Origin: CAVTJL01 sp963735065
GTDB taxonomy: Bacteria; Pseudomonadota; Alphaproteobacteria; Geminicoccales; Geminicoccaceae
Reading direction: 5' to 3'
Assembly (NCBI GenBank): GCA_963735065.1
Contig: CAVTJL010000007.1
Location: 186,001-250,000, forward strand
Length of the DNA: 64,000 nt
The translations under genes were made by a program, and so were the position numbers. The notes below the pieces were generated by a model. That model saw only the letters and a list, made by a program, of their open reading frames with translations, made no database searches and had not been told where the DNA came from. This document shows positions 41,600-49,797 of this stretch, piece after piece; the first letter of the stretch is position 1, and each line of letters opens with the position of its first letter.

Positions 41600-42616
41600 T
41601 CAGCCGGCGGCCGCCTCGCGGATGCTGCCCAGGAGGTCGGTGGCGCCGATGTCTTTCGCCAGCTTGTCCTGAAGGGGAATGGCCGCCTCCTTGAAGGGCG
41701 TGGTGTCGATCTCGTTGACCGTCAGGCCCACCTTGGTGAGCTCGGCCAGCGCCGCCTTGTCGCGGCCGGGCGCCAGCGCATAGTTGATCTCGGACGCGAG
41801 GTCCGCCGCCTCCTGCATCACCTGCTGCTGCTCCGGCGAGAGCTGCTGCCAGAGCGAGAGCGAGTAGGCCATCACCGTGGGGCCCAGAAGGTGGCGGGTC
41901 AGCGCCACGTGCTTGGTGACCTCGTAGAGCTTGCTCGAGATGACCACGGCCGGCGCATGCTCGAAGCCGTCGAGGACGCCCGTCTGCAGCGCCGTGTAGG
42001 TCTCGCCGAAGGCCATCGGCGTCGCGTTGGCGCCCATGGCGTTGAGGGCGGCCACATAGATCGGCGACTGGATGGTCCTGATCTTCAGGCCCTTCATGTC
42101 CTCGGGCTTGAGGACCTCCTTGGTCCGCGTCACGACGTTGCGGTAGCCCCAGCTCGTGCCCCAGCCCAGCACCTTGAAGCCCGACTTCTCGAAGTCCGCG
42201 GCCAGGGTCTTGCCGATCGGGCCGCCCAGCGCACGCTCCACGTGACCGTAGCTCTGCCACATGAACGGCAGGTCGAGCACGCCGACGCGTGGGATGAAGG
42301 TGTTGAAGAGCGCCGTGCCGCCTATGTACATCGTGGCGCCGGCGCCGAGCTGCAGGCCCTGGATCACGTCCTGGTCGGTGCCGAGCTCGCTCGAGCCGTG
42401 CACCTCGACCGTCAGGCTGGGCGAGCGGCCGGCCACGTAGCTCTTGAGCACCCAGCCCGACATGCCGTTGTCGTTCTTGAGGTCGGCCACGGTCGAGAAG
42501 CCGATCTTGACGACGGTCGGCTGGTCCGCCGCCGATGCCGGCCGCGCCAGCGTCGCCGCCGCGATCGCGAGGCCGCCCTGCTTCAGAAGCCCGCGACGCC
42601 CCATCGCCATCCGCAT
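41600..42616 (-). CDS. TRAP transporter substrate-binding protein (DctP)
   Basis: A 338-residue periplasmic protein. The N-terminus MRMAMGRRGLLKQGGLAIAAATLARPASAA has a twin-arginine-like RR followed by a hydrophobic core. The DctP fold is evident (TVVKIGFSTVADLKND...VEVHGSSELGTDQDVIQGLQLGAGATMYIGG; GLKIRTIQSPIYVAALNAMGANATPMAFGETYTALQTGVLDGFEHA). The conserved Arg in KIRT is the usual carboxylate ligand, so an organic or sugar acid is likely. GGGAGG precedes the ATG. Confidence 0.94.
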   Translation of the reverse strand: MRMAMGRRGLLKQGGLAIAAATLARPASAADQPTVVKIGFSTVADLKNDNGMSGWVLKSYVAGRSPSLTVEVHGSSELGTDQDVIQGLQLGAGATMYIGGTALFNTFIPRVGVLDLPFMWQSYGHVERALGGPIGKTLAADFEKSGFKVLGWGTSWGYRNVVTRTKEVLKPEDMKGLKIRTIQSPIYVAALNAMGANATPMAFGETYTALQTGVLDGFEHAPAVVISSKLYEVTKHVALTRHLLGPTVMAYSLSLWQQLSPEQQQVMQEAADLASEINYALAPGRDKAALAELTKVGLTVNEIDTTPFKEAAIPLQDKLAKDIGATDLLGSIREAAAG

Positions 42617-42792
42617 CTCTGCCTCCCGCCTTACTTTTCTGTAACGCCAGCAAGGGGCCCGACCCCTGTCGAGTCAAGCCCCATCTGCGGGAAACAGACA
42701 GGACGCAGGGACGGGACGCGACAGGGTTCGGCACCACTTTCACGTGAGGGGATGGGCGAATATGCTTGACTTCCTTCCCGAATAGATGCAAT

Positions 42793-42805
42793 TATTATCC
42801 TAATA
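42793..42805. promoter_or_regulatory. AT-rich palindrome in the divergent TRAP/isomerase promoter region
   Basis: TATTA-TCC-TAATA is a perfect 5-base inverted repeat in an unusually AT-rich stretch of about 60 bases. A TTGACT sequence at about 42767 lies 18 bases before AATTAT, a plausible -35/-10 pair for the isomerase gene. The palindrome overlaps or follows that -10 and is a good candidate operator. No regulator gene is adjacent. Confidence 0.45.
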
Positions 42806-42886
42806 GTGCGAAGTAAAGAAAAACGCTTGCCGAGGCTAGAGGCGGGGCTGTACCTGCCGGATCATCGGCAAGTCAGGGAGGAGCAA

Positions 42887-43942
42887 ATGAAGACCATCAA
42901 GGGGCCTGGGCTGTTCCTGGGCCAATTCGCTGGGGACGAGGCTCCGTTCAACAGCCTGGGCGCCATGTGCGGCTGGGTGAAGGAATGCGGCTTCGCGGCC
43001 GTCCAGCTGCCCATGTGGGACGCTCGCTTCATCGATGTGAAGAAGGCGGCGGAGTCCAAGGACTACGCCGACGAGCTCAACGGCATCGCCAAGGAGAAGG
43101 GCGTCGTCATCTGCGACACGGCGAGCCATATCCAGGGCCAGCTCTGTGCCGTCCACCCGGCTTACGATACCTGGATGGACGGCCTGTGCCCGCCCGAGGT
43201 GCGTAACAACCGCAAGGCGCGGCAGGCATGGGCGGTCGATCAGCTCAAGGCCTGCGCGCGCGCCTCGAGAAATCTCGGGCTCACCGAGCATGCGACCTTC
43301 TCCGGTGCCCTCGCCTGGCCCTTCTGGTACCCGTTCCCCCAGCGCGACGCCTCGCTCATCGACGAGGCCTTCGACGAGCTCGCCCGGATCTGGACGCCCA
43401 TTCTCGACGTCTACGAGGAGAACGGGGTCGATCTCTGCTTCGAGCTGCACCCCACCGAGGACCTCTACGACGGCGAGACCTTCGAGATCTTTCTCGACCG
43501 GGTCAAAGGGCACGCTCGCTGCAACATCAACTACGACGCCAGCCACTTCCTGAAGCAGGGCCTCGACTATATCGACTTCATCCAACTCTATCACGAGCGC
43601 ATCAAGATGTTCCACGTGAAGGACTCGGAGTTCAACCCGACCGGCAGGCAGGGCTTTCTGTCCGGCTATCAGCCCTGGCTGAAGCGGGCAGCGCGTGACC
43701 GCTCGCTGGGCGACGGCCAGACGAATTTCGGCGCCATCTTCTCGCTGCTGACCGAGTTCGACTTCGGCGGATGGGCGGTCTACGAGTGGGAAGACTGCAT
43801 CGAGCATCCCGCCGACGCAGCACCCAAGGGCGCCCGGTTCATCCGGGACCACATCCGCCGCGTCACCGACAAGACCTTCGACGACTTCGCCGGCGGCAAG
43901 GGCGACACGTCGGACGCGCGCAAGATCCTCGGCCTGGACTAG
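42887..43942 (+). CDS. Sugar phosphate isomerase/epimerase-like TIM-barrel protein
   Basis: A 351-residue protein from the ATG at 42887, which follows GGAGGAG. It is an AP-endonuclease-2/xylose isomerase-like TIM barrel. Metal ligands are likely in VDLCFELHPTEDLYD (Glu, His), CNINYDASHFLKQGLDY (Asp, His), IKMFHVKDSEF (His, Asp) and WAVYEWEDC (Glu). The family includes sugar epimerases, isomerases and inosose dehydratases. It begins an operon with a Gfo/Idh/MocA oxidoreductase, divergent from the TRAP transporter, which suggests metabolism of the imported sugar or sugar acid. Confidence 0.88.
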   Translation: MKTIKGPGLFLGQFAGDEAPFNSLGAMCGWVKECGFAAVQLPMWDARFIDVKKAAESKDYADELNGIAKEKGVVICDTASHIQGQLCAVHPAYDTWMDGLCPPEVRNNRKARQAWAVDQLKACARASRNLGLTEHATFSGALAWPFWYPFPQRDASLIDEAFDELARIWTPILDVYEENGVDLCFELHPTEDLYDGETFEIFLDRVKGHARCNINYDASHFLKQGLDYIDFIQLYHERIKMFHVKDSEFNPTGRQGFLSGYQPWLKRAARDRSLGDGQTNFGAIFSLLTEFDFGGWAVYEWEDCIEHPADAAPKGARFIRDHIRRVTDKTFDDFAGGKGDTSDARKILGLD

Positions 43943-43947
43943 GCGTC

Positions 43948-45135
43948 ATGGCGATCAGATCCTTCGGCACCGAGCAGGCGGCGCAGAAGCTCCGCCTGGG
44001 CATGGTGGGCGGCGGTCGCGGCGCCTTCATCGGCGCGGTCCACCGGATGGCCGCTCGCCTCGATGACAAATGGGAGATCGTGGCGGGCGCCCTGTCCGCC
44101 GATCCCGAGAACGCGAAAGCCTCAGGCCTCGACCTCGGCCTCCAGGGCGATCGCATCTACCCCTCCTGGCGGGAGATGGCCGCCCGCGAGGCGGAACGCG
44201 ACGACGGCATCGATGCCGTCTCGATCGTGACGCCGAATCATCTCCATTTCGAGGTGGCCAAGGCGTTCCTCGAGGCGGGCATCCACGTCATCTGCGACAA
44301 GCCGATGACCCTGACGCTCGAGGAATCGCTGGAGCTGGTTAGGCTCAAGCGCGAGAGCGGGCTCGTCTTCGTCCTCACCCAGAACAACACCGGCTATCCG
44401 CTCGTGCGGCAGGCGCGCCGCATGGTGGCGGACGGAACGCTGGGCGACGTCCGGGTCATCCGGACGTCCTACGTCCAGGACTGGCTGGCGACGGCGATCG
44501 ATCAGGAGGGCCAAAAGCAGGCCGTGTGGCGCACGGACCCGAAGACGGCCGGCGCCGGCGGCTCGATCGGCGATATCGGCGTGCATGCCTTCAACCTCGC
44601 GGCCTTCATCTCGGGCCTCGAGCTCAGCGAGGTCTGCGCCGACCTGCGCAGCTACGTGGCCGGCCGTCAGCTCGACGACAACGCCAACGTGCTGCTGCGC
44701 TACAAGGGCGGCGCCACCGGCACCTTGTGGACGTCGCAGGTGGCGCCGGGCAACTACAACCGCCTCTCGATCGGCGTCTACGGCACCAAGGGCGGGATCG
44801 AGTGGGTGGGCGAGGACAACGACAACCTCTCCTACACGCCGCTCGGCGAGCCGACGCGCCAGATCACCCGCGGCGGGCCCGGCTGCCTCGACGTCGCCAA
44901 CGCTGCGACCCGCATGCCGCCCCGCCACCCGGAAGGCTATATCGAGGGCTTCGGCAACATCTACGCCAACGCCGCCGAGCTGATCTGGGCCAAGAAGGAG
45001 GGGCGCGAGCCCGACCCCTTCGCCGCCGATCTGCCGACCGTCGAGGACGGCGCCCGGGGCCTCGCCTTCATCGAGGCCTGCGTGCGCTCGAGCCGGAACG
45101 GCGCCATCTGGGAGCGCGTGACCCTCGATCTCTAG
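43948..45135 (+). CDS. Gfo/Idh/MocA family oxidoreductase
   Basis: A 395-residue NAD(P)-dependent enzyme from the ATG at 43948, five bases after the isomerase stop. The Rossmann motif is RLGMVGGGRGAFIGAVHR, the substrate-site lysine lies in HVICDKPMTLTLEE, and the C-terminal domain begins GSIGDIGVHAFNLAAFISG. Members oxidise inositols, glucosides or other sugars at a ring carbon, often to 3-keto sugars that a partner TIM-barrel protein then processes. Confidence 0.92.
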   Translation: MAIRSFGTEQAAQKLRLGMVGGGRGAFIGAVHRMAARLDDKWEIVAGALSADPENAKASGLDLGLQGDRIYPSWREMAAREAERDDGIDAVSIVTPNHLHFEVAKAFLEAGIHVICDKPMTLTLEESLELVRLKRESGLVFVLTQNNTGYPLVRQARRMVADGTLGDVRVIRTSYVQDWLATAIDQEGQKQAVWRTDPKTAGAGGSIGDIGVHAFNLAAFISGLELSEVCADLRSYVAGRQLDDNANVLLRYKGGATGTLWTSQVAPGNYNRLSIGVYGTKGGIEWVGEDNDNLSYTPLGEPTRQITRGGPGCLDVANAATRMPPRHPEGYIEGFGNIYANAAELIWAKKEGREPDPFAADLPTVEDGARGLAFIEACVRSSRNGAIWERVTLDL

Positions 45136-45167
45136 ACGGCAGCAGCGCGGGCCCGGACGCCGCCGGG

Positions 45168-46181
45168 TCAGCTGTGGCCGAGCTGGATCGCGTAGTCGAT
45201 CGCCTCGAGCATGCTCGTGGCGTCGGCGATGCCCTTGCCCGCGATGTCGAAGGCCGTGCCGTGGTCGACCGAGGTGCGGATGATCGGCAGGCCCAGCGTG
45301 ACGTTGACGCCCGAGAGCGCCTTCCACTTGCCCGTCACCGGGTCGATGTCGAAGCCCAGGAGCTTCGTCGGCACGTGCCCCTGGTCGTGGTACATGGCGA
45401 CCACCGCGTCGTACTGCCCGCCGCGCATCTTGACGAAGACGGTGTCGCCCGGAACGGGTCCCTCGACCGCGAGCCCGCGCGCCTGATAGTCGGCGACGAG
45501 CGGCTCGGTGATGTCGATGTCCTGGCGGCCGAAGATGCCGCCTTCACCGGCGTGCGGGTTGAGCGCCGCCACGGCGACCCTGGGCCGCTCGATTCCAAGG
45601 CGTTGCATCGCCTCGATCGTCAGGTCGACGACGCGGCGCACCCGCTCCGTCGTCATCAGCCCCGGCACCTTCTCGAGCGCCACATGCGTCGTGACGTGGC
45701 TGACCCGGAAGCTGCCATGGGCCAGCATCAGCACCGTGCCGCGCGTGCCCGTCAGATGCGCCAGCAGCTCCGTGTGGCCCGGGAAATGGTAGCCAGCGAG
45801 ATTGAGCGCCGCCTTGTTGAGCGGGGCCGTCACGATGGCGGCGGCCTCGCCGGCCACGGTCAGGCGCACCGCCCGATCGATCGCGGCGTAGGCCAGCCGG
45901 CCGCCCTCGGCCGAGACCTTGCCGATCGGCAGGTCCGCCTCACGCGCCGAAGCCTCAACCACGGCGACGCGCGGGAAGACGGCGCCCTTTGGGTCCTCGA
46001 CGAAGCTGACGTCCAGCCCCAGCTGCTCGGCCGCCTCGGCCATGCAGCTCCGCGTGCCGCAGACGAGCATCGGCGGCGGATCGGGACGCTCGGCCAGAGC
46101 GCGCAGGGCCTTCAGGATGATCTCCGGCCCGACCCCGGCCGGGTCGCCCATGGTGATCGCGATGGGTCGGCGCTCGGCCAT
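45168..46181 (-). CDS. pdxA2: PdxA2-type 4-phospho-threonate/erythronate dehydrogenase
   Basis: A 337-residue member of the PdxA family from the ATG at 46181. It has the start ITMGDPAGVGPEIILKAL, metal ligands in HFPGHTELLAHLTG and HDQGHVPTKLLGFD, and the phosphate-binding segment ALNPHAGEGGIFGRQD. PdxA proper acts in vitamin B6 synthesis; the PdxA2 subgroup, encoded next to a DUF1537 kinase as here, oxidatively decarboxylates 4-phospho-four-carbon sugar acids to dihydroxyacetone phosphate. The kinase gene ends two bases upstream. I assign PdxA2 from context. Confidence 0.9.
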   Translation of the reverse strand: MAERRPIAITMGDPAGVGPEIILKALRALAERPDPPPMLVCGTRSCMAEAAEQLGLDVSFVEDPKGAVFPRVAVVEASAREADLPIGKVSAEGGRLAYAAIDRAVRLTVAGEAAAIVTAPLNKAALNLAGYHFPGHTELLAHLTGTRGTVLMLAHGSFRVSHVTTHVALEKVPGLMTTERVRRVVDLTIEAMQRLGIERPRVAVAALNPHAGEGGIFGRQDIDITEPLVADYQARGLAVEGPVPGDTVFVKMRGGQYDAVVAMYHDQGHVPTKLLGFDIDPVTGKWKALSGVNVTLGLPIIRTSVDHGTAFDIAGKGIADATSMLEAIDYAIQLGHS

Positions 46182-46183
46182 GC

Positions 46184-47269
46184 TCAGCCCCTCTCGTAAA
46201 GCTCGATGATGTCCAGAAGGACGCTCGGCGCGCCGAAGCCGCCCGACTTGCTGACGACCGCGACGCCAGCCCACGCCCCGCCCTCGAGGATCGAGACGGG
46301 AATGCCCGGCGTCAACTCCCCGACGACGCTCAGCCCCTCGGCGTCCAGCGCGCGGCAGAGCCGCATCAACGTGTCCCCGCCACTGACGACCAGTAGGCCC
46401 GGTGCGGGCCCGTGTGCCATGGCGCGGCCGATGGCGTCGACCGTCGAGCATGCCACATCGACGGATGTGGCGGCCGGCAGGTCCAGATGGACGAGCGCGC
46501 CCTCATGCCGCGAGGGGAGCGGTGGCAACGCATCGGTCTCGGCGATGACGACGGCCGACCCGGGCCGCGCGTCGGCGAGCGAGAGCGCCTGCTCGCGGCT
46601 CACCGGATGGGGTGTGCCGATCAGGGCGAGCCAGGGGCCACGGGCGCCGGGCAGCGACACCGGCCGCGGCGCGCCCGCGAGCGCCCGCGCGAGGCCACCC
46701 GTGCCACACCAGAGCGTAGGCCCTGGCAGGCTCTTCCCGGCTTCGGCGATCGTCATGAGATCGAGGTCGGTCTCGGCATCGCAGAGATGCACGGCAGGGC
46801 CCGAGAGGGGCCGCCCCCTCTCCACCAGCCTGACATCGACGCCAAGCGCCGCGAGCTCGGCTGGAAGATCGACACCCACATCCTCGAGGCCCCCGGCCGA
46901 TCGCACGAGCTGGCGGCCACCATGCGTCACCCGGCCCTGGGCAGGAAAGGCCGGAGCGATCACGGCACTACGAAACTGCCCGGTAGCGAGGCAGGTCGCG
47001 GTCTCGCGCGCCGCATGGCCGCGAAGGCGGCTGTCGAGCTTCTTGAAGGCGAGATCGGCGCCCGCGAGAAGCCCGGCCGCCGCGCGTGTGGCATCGGCGG
47101 CCGCGGCACCGTCCACCTCCCGGGTCTCGGTATCGACGACGAGACTGCCGCGCGCTTCGCCCGGTAGCGGCGGCCAGCGCACCGGCAAGGGCCTATCGGC
47201 AGCGGCGAAGGGTGCCGCCGCATCGAGGGCACCCGTCAGATCGTCCGCGATCAGCCGCAAATTCCGCAC
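46184..47269 (-). CDS. Four-carbon acid sugar kinase family protein (DUF1537; OtnK/DtnK-like)
   Basis: A 361-residue protein from the GTG at 47269. The N-terminal domain has the conserved RLIADDLTGALDAAAPFA and LAFKKLDSRLRGH motifs, and the C-terminal nucleotide-binding domain has LLVVSGGDTLMRLC and VVSKSGGFG. Such kinases phosphorylate threonate, erythronate or related acids at C4, giving the PdxA2 substrate. It is shorter than typical OtnK (about 420), with compact loops. It lies between the aminotransferase (8-base gap) and PdxA2. Confidence 0.88.
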   Translation of the reverse strand: MRNLRLIADDLTGALDAAAPFAAADRPLPVRWPPLPGEARGSLVVDTETREVDGAAAADATRAAAGLLAGADLAFKKLDSRLRGHAARETATCLATGQFRSAVIAPAFPAQGRVTHGGRQLVRSAGGLEDVGVDLPAELAALGVDVRLVERGRPLSGPAVHLCDAETDLDLMTIAEAGKSLPGPTLWCGTGGLARALAGAPRPVSLPGARGPWLALIGTPHPVSREQALSLADARPGSAVVIAETDALPPLPSRHEGALVHLDLPAATSVDVACSTVDAIGRAMAHGPAPGLLVVSGGDTLMRLCRALDAEGLSVVGELTPGIPVSILEGGAWAGVAVVSKSGGFGAPSVLLDIIELYERG

Positions 47270-47277
47270 CGTGCCTC

Positions 47278-48267
47278 TCAGGCGAGGCGACGGAGGTACT
47301 GGCCGACGAAGTCGTGGTCGACGAAACGGACATAGGCGTCGACGAGACGACGCGTCACCGGGCCGAAGACCTGGCCCTCCGGGCCGATGGGAGCGCCGTT
47401 GACGCTCGTCACGGGGCAGATGCAAAGGCTCGTCGACGTCAAGAAGATCTCGTCGGCGTTGTAGGCGTCATAGAGGTCGAGATCGGCCTCGCGGCACGGG
47501 ATTTTTTCACTTGCCGCCAGATCGATGACCGTCTGCCGACTGACGCCGGGCAGAACGAACTTCTCACGCGGGGTCAGCAGCTCGCCGCCGCGCACGAAGA
47601 AGATGTTGGAGCCGAGGCCCTCGGCGAAGTTGCCGTCGAGATCGAGCAGCACGGCCCAGGCCTCGGGGTCCTGGCTCTGCACCTCCTGGTCGCCCACGAT
47701 CATGTTCAGATAGTTGTGGGTTTTCGCGCGCGGCGTCAGCGACTGCGGCGGGATGCGGCGATTGGATGGCACGATGACCCGGATGCCGTCGCGATAGTGG
47801 GCGGCCCGGTCCTCGAGCGGCAGCGGCATGCATTCGACGATGACGTTGGGGCCGTGATGATCCAGATTGTCGCCCGGCACCTGCTTCACGCCGCGCGAGA
47901 TGCGCTGGCCCACCCAATAGTCATCGTCGGGGCCGAGCAGATGGCGGTTGCGCTCGAAGGTCTCCTCCGATGCCCGGATCATCTCGGCCGGGCTCAGCCC
48001 CGGATCGATCCGCAGATAGCGCAGCGAGCGGTAGAGCCGGTCGATGTGCTCCTGAATCTTGAACAGCCGGTGGGCGAAGGTGCGGGTCATGTCGAAGCAG
48101 CCGTCGCCATAGACGAAGCTGCGGTCGCGGAACGGAACCTTGACCTCGCTCTCCGGCACGTAGCGGCCGTTGAAGTAGGCGATGCGCTCGTTCGACAGGC
48201 TCGGCACCTGATGGGCCTCCAGGATCGATGGGCATGTGGCCGGCCGCATCGGCCGGCGCCCGATCAT
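47278..48267 (-). CDS. Class IV (branched-chain/D-amino acid type) aminotransferase
   Basis: A protein of up to 329 residues; the start is uncertain (ATG at 48267 or 48249, or a GTG within the first 25 codons). Fold-type IV PLP signatures are present: RIAYFNGRYVPESEVKVPFRDRSFVYGDGCFD, the PLP lysine in LTPRAKTHNYLNMIVGDQEV, the Glu loop NFAEGLGSNIFFVRGGELLTP, and LTSTSLCICPVTSVNG. The substrate is not predictable; branched-chain amino acids or 4-hydroxy-threonine-like compounds are options given PdxA2 and the kinase downstream in the same operon. Confidence 0.9.
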   Translation of the reverse strand: MIGRRPMRPATCPSILEAHQVPSLSNERIAYFNGRYVPESEVKVPFRDRSFVYGDGCFDMTRTFAHRLFKIQEHIDRLYRSLRYLRIDPGLSPAEMIRASEETFERNRHLLGPDDDYWVGQRISRGVKQVPGDNLDHHGPNVIVECMPLPLEDRAAHYRDGIRVIVPSNRRIPPQSLTPRAKTHNYLNMIVGDQEVQSQDPEAWAVLLDLDGNFAEGLGSNIFFVRGGELLTPREKFVLPGVSRQTVIDLAASEKIPCREADLDLYDAYNADEIFLTSTSLCICPVTSVNGAPIGPEGQVFGPVTRRLVDAYVRFVDHDFVGQYLRRLA

Positions 48268-48386
48268 GCGACGCCCGGGGTCCCGCTCGCAACCTGCGTG
48301 AATGCGGGGGCTCGTGGGCGTAGGATGCGAAGCGGCGGCGCGTTGCCGAGCCGAACGGCAGCCCGGATCGGATCGCAGAGAGCCCT

Positions 48387-49373
48387 ATGAGCCCGGCAGG
48401 AGACATTGCAGCCAGAGCCTACTGGGCAACCGCGCCCGGTCGTGGCGAGATCCGCGAGCAGCGGCTCGCGGCGCCGGGCGATGACGAGGTGCTGGTCCGC
48501 ACGCTCTGGTCTGGGGTCAGCCGCGGCACCGAGGCGCTGGTCGCCTCGGGCCGCATTCCTGGAAGTCAATGGCAGACGATGCGCTGCCCGTTCCAGGAAG
48601 GCGACTTTCCCTTTCCGGTGAAGTACGGGTACGCGGCCGTGGGTTGCATCGAGGCCGGGCCGGAGTCGCTGCTCGGCCGTATCGTCTTCTGCCTGCACCC
48701 GCACCAGACGGCCTTCGTCGTGCCGGCGACGGCGGTGACCCCTCTTCCCGACAGGCTGCCGCCCGAGCGGGCCGTCCTCGCCGCGAACCTCGAGACGGCC
48801 CTCAACGCCGTCTGGGACGCAGGGATACTGCCGGGCGATCGCGTGGCCGTGATTGGTGCCGGGGTCGTCGGCGCCCTGGTCGCGTGGCTTGCCGCTCGCA
48901 TCCCGGGCACGGAGACGACGCTGGTCGACATCGAGCCGGCTCGAGCCGCCTTGGCCGAGCGGCTGGGGGTCCCCTTCGCCTCTCCCGACGACGCGCCCCG
49001 CGAGGCCGATATCGTCGTCGAGGCCAGCGGCAGCGGCGCCGCGTTGGCCCACGCCCTGGGGCTCGCCGGCTTCGAGGCGACCGTGCTGGCGCTCGGCTGG
49101 TACGGCGACGCCAAGCCGTCCCTGCCGCTCGGCGAGGCCTTTCACAGCCGGCGGCTGAGGATCGTCTCCTCGCAGGTGGGTGCCGTCGCGACATCGCGCG
49201 GCGCTCGCTGGTCACACGCCCGACGGCTGGGCAAGGTCATGGACCTCCTCGCCGATCCCGCGCTCGACGCGCTCTTCAGTGGGGAGAGCCCGTTCGACGA
49301 TCTGCCGGACGTCATGCCGCGTATTCTGGGCTCGTCCGGCGGAGTCCTTTGCCATCGCGTCCGCTACGATTGA
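48387..49373 (+). CDS. Zinc-less medium-chain dehydrogenase of the pterin-like cluster
   Basis: A 328-residue MDR-fold protein. The Rossmann motif AVIGAGVVGALVAWLAA (about 152-168) is intact. The catalytic zinc Cys is replaced in LWSGVSRGTEALVASG and the structural-zinc loop is missing, so it should be a metal-free NAD(P)-dependent reductase or dehydrogenase. The opening MSPAGDIAARAYWATAPGRGEIREQ and PFPVKYGYAAVG match a family commonly encoded beside a 6-carboxytetrahydropterin-synthase homologue, as here (21 bases downstream). The substrate is unknown. Confidence 0.82.
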   Translation: MSPAGDIAARAYWATAPGRGEIREQRLAAPGDDEVLVRTLWSGVSRGTEALVASGRIPGSQWQTMRCPFQEGDFPFPVKYGYAAVGCIEAGPESLLGRIVFCLHPHQTAFVVPATAVTPLPDRLPPERAVLAANLETALNAVWDAGILPGDRVAVIGAGVVGALVAWLAARIPGTETTLVDIEPARAALAERLGVPFASPDDAPREADIVVEASGSGAALAHALGLAGFEATVLALGWYGDAKPSLPLGEAFHSRRLRIVSSQVGAVATSRGARWSHARRLGKVMDLLADPALDALFSGESPFDDLPDVMPRILGSSGGVLCHRVRYD

Positions 49374-49394
49374 TTCAACCTTTGGGGGATGCCC

Positions 49395-49797
49395 ATGTAC
49401 ACCGTCAAGGTGCGCGACCACGTGATGATCGCCCACAGCTTCAAGGGTGAGGTATTCGGCCCGGCGCAGCGCCTTCACGGCGCTACCTTTGTGGTTGATG
49501 TCGAGTTCCACCGGTCGGAACTTACGGCTGATAATATTGTGGTTGACATAGGTCGCGCTTTGGATGTTTTGAAAAAGATGCTGGGCGAGGTGAACTACCA
49601 GAAATCTTGATGATCTTGCTGTGTTCAAAGGCAAAAACACGACGACGGAGTTCCTGGCACGCTGGGTGTTCGATCGCATGCGCGCGGCGATCGACAGCGG
49701 TGATCTCGGGCCGGGCGCCGAGGGCATCGAGTCGATCAAGGTCGAGATCGGCGAGAGCCATGTCGCCTGGGCCGGCTATGAAGGCGAGACGCGTTGA
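49395..49797 (+). pseudogene. 6-pyruvoyl/6-carboxy-tetrahydropterin synthase-like gene with a +1 frameshift
   Basis: The first frame (ATG at 49395 after a GGGGG tract) reads MYTVKVRDHVMIAHSFKGEVFGPAQRLHGATFVVDVEF... to a stop at 49608-49610. The next frame supplies the rest (DDLAVFKGKNTTTEFLARWVFDRM...ESHVAWAGYEGETR), ending at 49797. Removing one A from the AAA at 49602-49604 restores NYQNLDDLAVFKGKNTTTEF. The family normally has three zinc His and a catalytic Cys; here AHSF and LHGATF keep two His, and the usual third His and the Cys are not evident. The stretch 49,470-49,640 is notably AT-richer than its neighbours. The stop overlaps the glycosyltransferase TTG start. Confidence 0.85.

Noticed and set aside
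41577..42791. Upstream extension of the small TRAP permease frame
   Set aside because: It is a shadow of the dctP gene. DctQ homology starts at the GTG at 41576.
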